5,024 nt of DNA from CAYJOG01 sp964371695 [NCBI: uncultured bacterium] (GTDB lineage: Bacteria > CAYJOG01): positions 1-5,024 of the forward strand of contig CAYJOG010000245.1 of assembly GCA_964371695.1 (NCBI GenBank), written 5' to 3'. Positions 1 to 5,024 of the stretch are shown piece after piece; position 1 is the first letter of the stretch; the number at the start of each line of letters is the position of its first letter. Under the pieces are notes generated by a model that did no database searches, was not told where the DNA came from, and saw nothing but the letters and a program-made list of their open reading frames with translations. Position numbers and translations under genes: made by a program.

Positions 1-2322
1 GCCCAGCACATCCCGGTAATCCAGCGCCGCCACCGACCGCAAAACGCTGGTGACGCCATTTTTTTCCACGTTATACGGATTGCAACTGGCGGCATAGGGC
101 GTGGCGGCCCGGCGGCCATCGGCAGAGGCGATGGAAAAACGCCCGTCAATGGTGTGGGTGGTCATGCTGATGAGATAGGGCACAAACACACCGCCCCGGT
201 GCGAGGTGTAACGGTAGGTTTCCTGAAAAAGCGCGCTGGTGAGCCGCCGGGCAAGCTGATCGGTTTCATCGTCGCCATTGCCCCACTTGCCCGGCAGGGC
301 CAGGATTTGCCGGTGCAGTTCTTCATGACCAATGAAGTTGTGATCAATGGCCCTGAGCAGTTCACGAAACGTGATCTGTTTCTGTTCAAACACCAGTTTG
401 CGGATGACATAAAGCGAGTCCACCACATTGGCGATGCTGTTGATGAACGAAATACCCGACAGGTCATAGACAGCGCCCCCGGCCGTGACATCCTTTTTGT
501 TTGTCAGACAGCCCTGTGTAAAAGCTGAGAGATACGGCGCGGGCAGGTGCTCCTGAAACAGCCTGTCCCGCAGGTTTGAGGCCGAGCAGATCAGTTCCAT
601 CTGATGCCGAGCCTGTTCCAGAAAAGCCGCCAGAAATTCCTCAAATGTTTCAAAGGCATCCGGGTCGCCGGTGGGCAACCCCGCATTTTTGATGGACGCC
701 ATCAGCGTCTGCGCGCTGCCGCCGCGCAGGGTGATATCCAGCAGCCGGTTGAGCAACAAGGCGTTGGCGCTCATGCCGCCCGTTTTGCCGGGGCACAACA
801 TTTCCACGCAACCCATCACGGCGTAATCCCGCGCGTCCTCGGTGCTGAAACCCCGTCGCGTCATGGCCTCCACGTTCACGTCATCGTTAAACAGCGAGAG
901 GTTGGAGCTGCCCCGGTACAGTGCGTTCGCCACCGCCAGCAACAGTTTTTCGGGCGTGTTCTCATGCACCCGCACCGACACATTGGTCACAGCCCTGGAG
1001 CGCTCCGCCGCTTCGATAAACAGATAGGTCAGATCATTGGTGGCGTCTGTTCCATCGGGCCTGAGGCCCCCAATGGTGACCGGCGAGGAGCCAAGATAAC
1101 GGTGATAAAACTGACTGAGAAAACCGGACTCCGGCCGGATGTTCTGGGACATGATCTTGAGCAGCAATTCCTCAAGCAGTTCCCTGGCCTCCTCGCGGGT
1201 AAGCCGACCTGCTTTCACATCCCGCTGGAAATAGGGGAAAAAGACCTGGTCCATGCGGCCAAAAGAATTCAGGTTCACCGGGTGGGCCAGCTCCACCGCC
1301 GTTTTCAACGTCCAGGCTCCCTGCACCGCCTGAGAAAAAGTCTCTGCCGGGTGCAGCGGGGTCACGCGGCAGTTCTCGCACATGGCCGCCAGTGCTGCTT
1401 TGCGGGCCGGGTCTGTTTCTGCCGCCAGTTTTTGTTCCAGTGCGCCGGTGAGCCGCTGCGCATAAACCATGACGCCCTCAATCGCGATTTTCACGGAGTT
1501 CAGAAATGCCCGTTGGTCTGCGGAAAGTCCCCTGTCTCTTTCAAGCTGGCGGGCGACCTCGCCGTGCATGGCCAACAGACCTTTTTTCAGCACCGTTTCG
1601 TAATCAATGATCACGTGCCCTTGATAGGCCCCGATGGTGGCGCAGGGCGAGAGCATGAGGGTCTGGCGCGAGGTGTTGGCGGGAATGGCGGTGGAAAACC
1701 GCTGCATGTCGCTGCCCATCAGACCAGAGGCCGCCAGTTCCTTTTCAAGCCGGTCCACCATGGTTTTGCCCTTCCAGTAAGGCAGCAGAGTGTGGCGCAG
1801 TTCTTTTTTGTCGCGGGGGCGGATGCTGAACCGGTTGATGTCGCGGCTGGTCATGGTGTCCAGCCCAAGGTCCACGGCCTGTGGCTCTGTGCCTCTGGCG
1901 GCATTCAGGTGAGACAAAAAACTTTCCAGTTGGCGCTCGCGCACCAGATAGGCCAGTGTGCCGCCCAGCGACTGAACCCGCGACGACAGCATGGACAAGC
2001 GGTCCAGTTCTGTTTCCAGAACGGTGTTGAACACGCCCCGCTCAATGTCAACGGGAATGCCGAGAAAATCTTCTGTCCAGTAACCGGCGATGCGGTCGTT
2101 CGCGCTCACGTAATGCGTCATGTTTTCGTAGACGTGTTTCATGGCCAGGGCCACGCGTTCGGCCCGGGACAAATCAAGTCCGCGGCTTTTTTTCCAGCTT
2201 TCGGTGTAATACCTCGCCCGCTCCACAGAAATGACGGGAACCTCTGTGTGATACCGGCTTTTCAGGCGTTCAATCCGGTGTGTGGACGTTGCGGTTTTCA
2301 GCAAGATTTTTTCCCCTTTCAT
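1..2322 (-). CDS. Glycyl radical enzyme (pyruvate formate-lyase/dehydratase superfamily), 3' end cut by window edge
   Basis: The frame starts at ATG 2322-2320 and stays open for 774 codons to the window edge. Family landmarks appear in order: an N-terminal block with ERARYYTES (34-42); LLPYWKGKT (179-187); a PFL-like block around FGRMDQ (354-359); VTIGGLRPDGTDATN (415-429); FNDDV (478-482) leading into DARDYAVMGCVEM (496-508). Cys505 is the expected thiyl-radical cysteine and Glu507 the C-x-E acid/base residue of the dehydratase, lyase and decarboxylase branches. HRGG (708-711), DGRR (735-738) and GVTSVLRSVAALD (756-768) begin the C-terminal glycine-radical domain. The RVxGY-type radical loop, normally about 90-110 residues further on, lies outside the window, so the full protein is probably 860-900 residues. 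Such enzymes are soluble and need a radical-SAM activase, which is not seen here. The start overlaps the regulator's stop (ATGA) and has no clear Shine-Dalgarno, suggesting translational coupling. The family is certain. The substrate is not: choline-lyase-like, hydroxyproline-dehydratase-like and arylacetate-decarboxylase-like functions all remain possible. Confidence 0.93.
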   Translation of the reverse strand, partial: MKGEKILLKTATSTHRIERLKSRYHTEVPVISVERARYYTESWKKSRGLDLSRAERVALAMKHVYENMTHYVSANDRIAGYWTEDFLGIPVDIERGVFNTVLETELDRLSMLSSRVQSLGGTLAYLVRERQLESFLSHLNAARGTEPQAVDLGLDTMTSRDINRFSIRPRDKKELRHTLLPYWKGKTMVDRLEKELAASGLMGSDMQRFSTAIPANTSRQTLMLSPCATIGAYQGHVIIDYETVLKKGLLAMHGEVARQLERDRGLSADQRAFLNSVKIAIEGVMVYAQRLTGALEQKLAAETDPARKAALAAMCENCRVTPLHPAETFSQAVQGAWTLKTAVELAHPVNLNSFGRMDQVFFPYFQRDVKAGRLTREEARELLEELLLKIMSQNIRPESGFLSQFYHRYLGSSPVTIGGLRPDGTDATNDLTYLFIEAAERSRAVTNVSVRVHENTPEKLLLAVANALYRGSSNLSLFNDDVNVEAMTRRGFSTEDARDYAVMGCVEMLCPGKTGGMSANALLLNRLLDITLRGGSAQTLMASIKNAGLPTGDPDAFETFEEFLAAFLEQARHQMELICSASNLRDRLFQEHLPAPYLSAFTQGCLTNKKDVTAGGAVYDLSGISFINSIANVVDSLYVIRKLVFEQKQITFRELLRAIDHNFIGHEELHRQILALPGKWGNGDDETDQLARRLTSALFQETYRYTSHRGGVFVPYLISMTTHTIDGRFSIASADGRRAATPYAASCNPYNVEKNGVTSVLRSVAALDYRDVLG

Positions 2323-2987
2323 GAGGTGATGAACCGCTGGAACAGGGTGTCCACCAGGTGGTGCAGGTGTTCACGTCGCTCAGCCAGGGCCTTTGCCCCC
2401 AGGGGGTCTTCTCCCCACAATTCCTGCAAAACAGGGGCATAGGTGTAGTAGTTGATGACCATGCCAAACAGGCTCAAGAAAAACTGGCGGGCGCTGAGGG
2501 GGCCGCTTGTTTCCAGACTGTCGCCCAACAGGCCGCTGCCCCACAAAAAAAGAGGCCGCATGTATTGCACGATTTTGCCCAGGCTGCGGGGGCTGGAGCA
2601 GACTTCCCGCTGGATGAGACGGGCATAACCAGGGTTCATCTCCACAAAATCCAGATAGGCGTCCAGGCCGGTGTGAAAACGTTCTCCCAGTGTGCCCTGG
2701 CTGCTGATGGCAGGCATGAGCGCCGACATCTGCGCGGCGTAATACTGGTCCAGAACCGCGTCAAAAAGCTCCTGCTTGGAGTTGAAGTAATAAAACACCA
2801 GCCCCTTGGCCACACCCGCCTGCTGGGCCACGTCCACCATCTTCACCTCGTCAAAACCCTGCTGAATGAAGTGCTCTTCAGCCGCCTTGAGAATGCGCGC
2901 CCGCACCTCGGCGTTTTTGGCGTTGTCCTGCTCAAGCTTTCGTTTGGGGGCGTCTTTTTTGCCGGATTTTGTTTTGGTTTTTTTCAT
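2319..2987 (-). CDS. TetR/AcrR-family transcriptional regulator
   Basis: This 222-residue protein has the usual TetR length. The N-terminal DNA-binding domain spans about residues 28-75: helix 1 ILKAAEEHFIQQGF (32-45), then VKMVDVAQQAGVAKGLVFYYFNS (48-70), containing the helix-turn-helix and the family's YYF-x-SK-x-x-L signature. The rest is an all-helical ligand and dimer domain, whose inducer cannot be inferred. The first 20 residues form an unusual basic tail with eight lysines (K2, K3, K5, K7, K10, K11, K15, K17) before the domain begins. ATG 2987 is supported by GAGGG on the minus strand, 9 bases upstream. The gene is first in an operon with the glycyl radical enzyme, overlapping it by 4 bases, and faces two palindromes about 20 and 50 bases upstream. 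Autorepression plus control of the divergent SDR genes is the likely role; that is inferred from family behaviour and layout. Confidence 0.95.
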   Translation of the reverse strand: MKKTKTKSGKKDAPKRKLEQDNAKNAEVRARILKAAEEHFIQQGFDEVKMVDVAQQAGVAKGLVFYYFNSKQELFDAVLDQYYAAQMSALMPAISSQGTLGERFHTGLDAYLDFVEMNPGYARLIQREVCSSPRSLGKIVQYMRPLFLWGSGLLGDSLETSGPLSARQFFLSLFGMVINYYTYAPVLQELWGEDPLGAKALAERREHLHHLVDTLFQRFITS

Positions 2988-2996
2988 AATTTTTGG

Positions 2997-3001
2997 CCCT
3001 C
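2997..3001 (-). promoter_or_regulatory. Ribosome binding site of the TetR gene
   Basis: The minus strand reads GAGGG followed by 9 bases and then ATG at 2987. This is the only plausible Shine-Dalgarno before this start and supports keeping the lysine-rich N-terminal tail as part of the protein. Confidence 0.5.
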
Positions 3002-3007
3002 GACAAC

Positions 3008-3025
3008 ATTGACCCGCCGGTCAAT
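3008..3025. promoter_or_regulatory. Operator palindrome O1 (ATTGACC-CGCC-GGTCAAT)
   Basis: Seven-base arms ATTGACC and GGTCAAT are perfectly complementary around a 4-base centre. The same arms recur 29 bases away (centre to centre) in O2. Length and symmetry fit a TetR dimer site, and the arms resemble the TTGACC...GGTCAA half-sites known for some TetR proteins such as RutR. The -35 box of the forward promoter (3009-3014) lies inside the left arm, so occupancy should block the SDR genes. It also lies between the TetR start and the TATAAC box of a possible reverse promoter. Confidence 0.8.
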
Positions 3026-3037
3026 TCATGTTATATA
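3009..3037 (+). promoter_or_regulatory. Forward sigma-70-type promoter for the SDR pair
   Basis: TTGACC at 3009-3014 matches five of six -35 consensus positions. A 17-base spacer leads to TATATA at 3032-3037; the alternative TATATT at 3034-3039 gives a 19-base spacer. Transcription would start near 3044, giving a leader of about 36 bases before GTG 3080. The -35 box is within O1 and the start point within O2, an arrangement typical of direct repression. Confidence 0.65.
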
Positions 3038-3063
3038 TTGACCCATGGGTCAATTCGTGTCAA
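3030..3063 (-). promoter_or_regulatory. Possible reverse promoter for TetR and glycyl radical enzyme
   Basis: On the minus strand TATAAC (3035 to 3030) matches five of six -10 positions. The best -35 box, TTGACA (3063 to 3058), is perfect but 22 bases away, which is too long for a normal sigma-70 promoter. The operon must be transcribed from this region, but the exact promoter is not resolved. It may be weak, activator-dependent or use another sigma factor. Confidence 0.25.
3037..3054. promoter_or_regulatory. Operator palindrome O2 (perfect 18-bp palindrome)
   Basis: ATTGACCCATGGGTCAAT is identical to its own reverse complement over all 18 bases and shares both 7-base arms with O1. It starts at the end of the forward -10 region and covers the expected forward transcription start near 3044. 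It is the better candidate for the high-affinity site of the adjacent TetR protein. Confidence 0.82.
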
Positions 3064-3066
3064 GCC

Positions 3067-3070
3067 AGGA
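3067..3070 (+). promoter_or_regulatory. Ribosome binding site that sets the GTG start at 3080
   Basis: AGGA lies 9 bases before GTG 3080. The frame is open upstream to a TTG at 2993, but those 29 extra codons would cross both operators and the forward promoter. They also precede the canonical Rossmann start MKVLVTG. The GTG is therefore the better start. Confidence 0.7.
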
Positions 3071-3079
3071 AATCACCCC

Positions 3080-4063
3080 GTGAAAGTGCTGGTCACGGGT
3101 GCGGACGGGCTTTTGGGCAGCAACCTGGTGCGTGTGCTGCTGCATGGGGGACATGATGTGCGGGCGCTGGTGCATCCCGCCAGCAAGTCCACCACGCTGA
3201 ACAATCTGCCCATTGAAAAAACCCTGGGCGACATTCTGGAACCAGCGCGTGTCAAGGCGGCGGTGAAGGATTGCGGGGCGGTTTTTCACTGCGCTGCTTC
3301 CACCGCCATGTGGCCCCCTCGCAATCCCAGGGTGACCGCCATCAACGTAGAAGGAACCCGGCATGTTCTTGCAGCCATGGCGCACAACAACGGCAGCCGT
3401 CTGGTGCATGTGGGGTCGGCCAGTTCCTTTGGTTATGGCACGATGGAAAACCCCGGCGCCGAACAGACGCCCTACCGTTATCAGTCCGCCGGGCTGGATT
3501 ATTTCGACTCCAAACTTCAGGCCCAGAAACTGGTGTTGGAATACGCGGCGGCAGGATGGGTGGACGCTGTGGTGGTGAACCCCACCTTCATGTTCGGCCC
3601 CCACGATGCCGCCCCCAGTTCGGGCCGCATGCTGGTGCAGTTCACCCGCATGAACCTTCCTTTTTATCCGCCCGGGGGCCGGAACTTTGTACACGTGCGC
3701 GACGTGGCCCAGGGCATGATCGGCGCGCTCGAAAAAGGAAAAACCGGCGAGTGCTATCTGCTGGGTCACCACAACATGACCATGAAGGAACTCTTCGGTG
3801 TCATGGCCCGCGTGACGGGGAGCCGCCCGCCGCAAATAAAAATTCCACCGGACCTGATGCGGTTGGCGGGCCGGGTGGGGTCGGGTGTGGCGGCGCTTTC
3901 GGGCAAAGCGCCCGCGCTGAGTTACGAAATGGCCATGGGTTCCTGCACTGGCAGTTATTACAACCCCGCCAAGGCAGTGCGCGAACTGAGTCTGGCGCAA
4001 ACCCCCATTGAAACGGCAATTGAAGAGGCTTATCGCTGGCTCAAAGACAACGGTTATCTGTGA
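3080..4063 (+). CDS. Extended SDR: NAD(P)-dependent epimerase/dehydratase, dihydroflavonol-reductase-like
   Basis: From GTG 3080 this gives 327 residues, typical for an extended short-chain dehydrogenase. The Rossmann strand MKVLVTG continues into the glycine motif TGADGLLG (6-13). Asp51 in LGDI is the usual adenine-contact aspartate, HCAAS (70-74) follows strand 4, and the catalytic residues are Ser113, Tyr141 and Lys145 (YFDSK). VNPTFMFGPHD (166-176) and FVHVRDVA (203-210) are standard extended-SDR blocks. After strand 2 the protein reads VRALVHP with His32 where NADP-using relatives often have Arg, so cofactor preference is unclear. The layout resembles DFR-like and hopanoid-associated (HpnA-type) members, which act on carbonyl/hydroxyl groups or nucleotide sugars. 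No hopanoid genes are visible here, so that name is not applied. It is first in the plus-strand operon under the O1/O2 promoter. A redox step on the same pathway as the divergent radical enzyme is an inference. Confidence 0.93.
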   Translation: MKVLVTGADGLLGSNLVRVLLHGGHDVRALVHPASKSTTLNNLPIEKTLGDILEPARVKAAVKDCGAVFHCAASTAMWPPRNPRVTAINVEGTRHVLAAMAHNNGSRLVHVGSASSFGYGTMENPGAEQTPYRYQSAGLDYFDSKLQAQKLVLEYAAAGWVDAVVVNPTFMFGPHDAAPSSGRMLVQFTRMNLPFYPPGGRNFVHVRDVAQGMIGALEKGKTGECYLLGHHNMTMKELFGVMARVTGSRPPQIKIPPDLMRLAGRVGSGVAALSGKAPALSYEMAMGSCTGSYYNPAKAVRELSLAQTPIETAIEEAYRWLKDNGYL

Positions 4064-4067
4064 AAGG
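4063..4067 (+). promoter_or_regulatory. Ribosome binding site that sets the SDR start at ATG 4075
   Basis: AAAGG is followed by 7 bases and ATG 4075. A GTG at 4060 overlaps the stop of the preceding gene and is in frame, but it would add only five residues and has no comparable Shine-Dalgarno. ATG 4075 is preferred. Confidence 0.7.
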
Positions 4068-4074
4068 CGGACCC

Positions 4075-4896
4075 ATGGACAAAGCAGCAGATTTGAAAAA
4101 CAGGGTGGCCCTTGTCACCGGCAGCAGCCGCGGCATTGGCCTGGCCACCGCCCGCGCGCTGGCCCAAAAAGGCGCACGCGTCATGCTCAATGGCCGCAGC
4201 CCGGAACCCTTGGAACAAGCCCGCCGTCTGTTGCAGACAGAAGGATTGGAGGTGAAGGCCGTGGCGGGGGACGTGTCCCTGCCTGAAGACGCCAAAGCCC
4301 TGGTTGAAAATACCCAGGAGGCTTTTGGCCGCCTGGACATCCTCATCAACAATGCGGGCCTTTCCATGCGGGCGAATCTGGAGGAGATGGATCCGGCCTC
4401 TTGCCAGAAAATGGTGGACGTAAACCTGATGGGCTGCATCTATCCCACACTGTTTTCGCTGGATCAGCTCAAGAAGAATAGTGGCACTGTGGTGTTCATC
4501 TCCAGCATTGCGGGCTTGGTGGGCTTGCCCACCGGGTCACTGTATTCCGCGACAAAAATGGCGTTGAGGGGGCTGGCGGATTCGCTGCGGTGCGAGCTGT
4601 CGCCCCACGGCGTGCATGTGGGTGTGGTGTATGTGGGATTCACCGAAAACGACCCGGTGAAAAAAGTGCTGGGCGGTGGTGGAAACCCCATCGCGCCAGA
4701 GCGCCCCGGCCACATGAGCCAAGCAGCGGTGGCCCAAAAGATTCTCGGGCTGGTGCAAAAAAGAGAGCGGCAAACCGTGTTGACACCCATCGGTAAACTG
4801 GCGCAAATGGCGGCCTGGCTCAGCCCGGTGGCGGTGGAAAACGCCATTCTCTTCACCAGGAAACACGATCTGGGCGAGCATCTGGGAATCCGCTGA
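4075..4896 (+). CDS. Classical short-chain dehydrogenase/reductase (SDR), probably NADPH-linked
   Basis: From ATG 4075 this is a 273-residue classical SDR. It shows the cofactor motif TGSSRGIG (15-22), GDV with Asp66, NNAG (92-95), Asn117 in VNLMG, Ser144 in FISSIAG, and Tyr157/Lys161 in YSATK: the full Asn-Ser-Tyr-Lys tetrad. Arg19 in the glycine motif and Arg41 after strand 2 favour NADPH over NADH, a family-based inference. The usual PG motif after strand 6 is replaced by YVGFTEND (186-193). The C-terminal stretch (about 235-265) is moderately hydrophobic but does not look like a clear membrane anchor. The gene starts 11 bases after the stop of the upstream extended SDR, so the two are almost certainly cotranscribed. 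It probably reduces or oxidises a ketone/alcohol in the same pathway; FabG-like, steroid/acyl and polyol activities cannot be separated by eye. Confidence 0.94.
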   Translation: MDKAADLKNRVALVTGSSRGIGLATARALAQKGARVMLNGRSPEPLEQARRLLQTEGLEVKAVAGDVSLPEDAKALVENTQEAFGRLDILINNAGLSMRANLEEMDPASCQKMVDVNLMGCIYPTLFSLDQLKKNSGTVVFISSIAGLVGLPTGSLYSATKMALRGLADSLRCELSPHGVHVGVVYVGFTENDPVKKVLGGGGNPIAPERPGHMSQAAVAQKILGLVQKRERQTVLTPIGKLAQMAAWLSPVAVENAILFTRKHDLGEHLGIR

Positions 4897-4900
4897 CGCC

Positions 4901-5024
4901 AGAGCATTTTCGGAAATGGTGGAGCATTTGGCGGAGCTTTCCTGACCAAAACATTGGCCAACCCGCCGTCATTCAGGGCGGGGCTTTCAGGCGATGTCTG
5001 ACCCATCAACTCCGAAAATGCTCT
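4901..5024. repeat. 124-bp segment bounded by a perfect 14-bp inverted repeat
   Basis: AGAGCATTTTCGGA at 4901-4914 is the exact reverse complement of TCCGAAAATGCTCT at 5011-5024. The arms begin 4 bases after the SDR stop and end exactly at the window edge. They enclose the GC-rich hairpin and no convincing gene. The octamer GAGCATTT also repeats directly at 4902 and 4922. GGCGGAGCTTTCCTG (4930-4944) resembles GGCGGGGCTTTCAGG (4977-4991) at 12 of 15 positions. It could be a miniature inverted-repeat element, an intergenic repeat or a large terminator fold. Copy number and target-site duplication cannot be seen. Confidence 0.6.
4962..4988 (+). terminator. GC-rich hairpin, possible terminator of the SDR operon
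   Basis: CCCGCC (4962-4967) pairs perfectly with GGCGGG (4977-4982) across a 9-base loop, followed by GCTTTC. The stem is strong but the T-run is only three bases, so intrinsic termination would be weak. It lies 66 bases after the SDR stop, a sensible place for an operon end. Confidence 0.4.

Noticed and set aside
1-2322. Assignment of the radical enzyme as benzyl- or alkylsuccinate synthase
   Set aside because: The C-x-E motif (Cys505, Glu507) points to the dehydratase/lyase/decarboxylase branches. No small subunits or activase typical of those synthase operons are visible.
604-2442. Long plus-strand open frame of 612 codons antisense to the glycyl radical enzyme
   Set aside because: Its translation is rich in His, Gln, Arg and Gly with no recognisable domain. 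The opposite strand encodes an unbroken 774-residue protein with every glycyl radical enzyme landmark. The open frame is a by-product of GC-rich codon use.
2358-3041. Plus-strand open frame opposite the TetR gene
   Set aside because: It is antisense to a clear TetR domain protein, has low-complexity hydrophobic/His-rich composition, and runs through the operators.
2993-3079. N-terminal extension of the extended SDR from TTG 2993
   Set aside because: It would encode 29 residues across both operators and the promoter, before the canonical Rossmann start. GTG 3080 has a well-placed AGGA.
3050-4000. Minus-strand open frame of 316 codons opposite the extended SDR
   Set aside because: The plus strand carries the Rossmann and YxxxK motifs. 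The antisense product is His/Gly/Arg-rich without a domain.
4464-5009. Minus-strand open frame opposite the classical SDR and the tail
   Set aside because: Most of it is the complement of a well-supported SDR. The part beyond the SDR is the repeat-bearing tail, and no ribosome binding site or domain is seen.
4901-5024. Integron attC site as an explanation of the inverted repeat
   Set aside because: I found no GTTRRRY/RYYYAAC core pair at the expected ends, and there is no integrase or cassette array.

Overview
The window is a compact, moderately GC-rich bacterial locus with four protein genes arranged around one divergent control region. It holds a glycyl radical enzyme, whose radical is destroyed by oxygen, so the host is probably an anaerobe or lives in anoxic niches. 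The protein style (a TetR regulator with a glycyl radical enzyme, an extended SDR and a classical SDR) would fit Desulfobacterota or a similar anaerobic lineage, but the sequence alone does not fix the taxon.

Layout. Minus strand, positions 1-2987: a TetR-family regulator (2319-2987) is followed, with a 4-base ATGA stop/start overlap, by a large glycyl radical enzyme of the pyruvate formate-lyase/dehydratase superfamily. The enzyme gene starts at 2322 and runs off the left edge; 774 residues are visible and its C-terminal glycyl radical motif lies outside the window. Positions 2988-3079: a short divergent control region with two 18-bp palindromes of the form ATTGACC-N4-GGTCAAT (one a perfect palindrome), interleaved with a forward promoter. 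Plus strand, 3080-4896: an extended SDR (NAD-dependent epimerase/dihydroflavonol-reductase-like, GTG start), then 11 bases later a classical short-chain dehydrogenase/reductase. Positions 4897-5024: a non-coding tail with a GC-rich hairpin, enclosed by a perfect 14-bp inverted repeat whose right arm ends exactly at the window edge.

How it may work together (inference). The TetR protein probably binds the two palindromes, represses its own operon with the glycyl radical enzyme, and represses the divergent SDR pair. That would make the four genes one regulon responding to one ligand. A radical lyase, dehydratase or decarboxylase acting with two NAD(P)-dependent oxidoreductases suggests anaerobic conversion of a hydroxylated or carbonyl-bearing substrate. 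The substrate cannot be read from the sequence. The radical-SAM activating enzyme that such an enzyme needs is not in the window; it may lie just beyond the left edge.

The longest closed reading frame in the window, a 612-codon plus-strand frame at 604-2442, is an antisense shadow of the glycyl radical enzyme.
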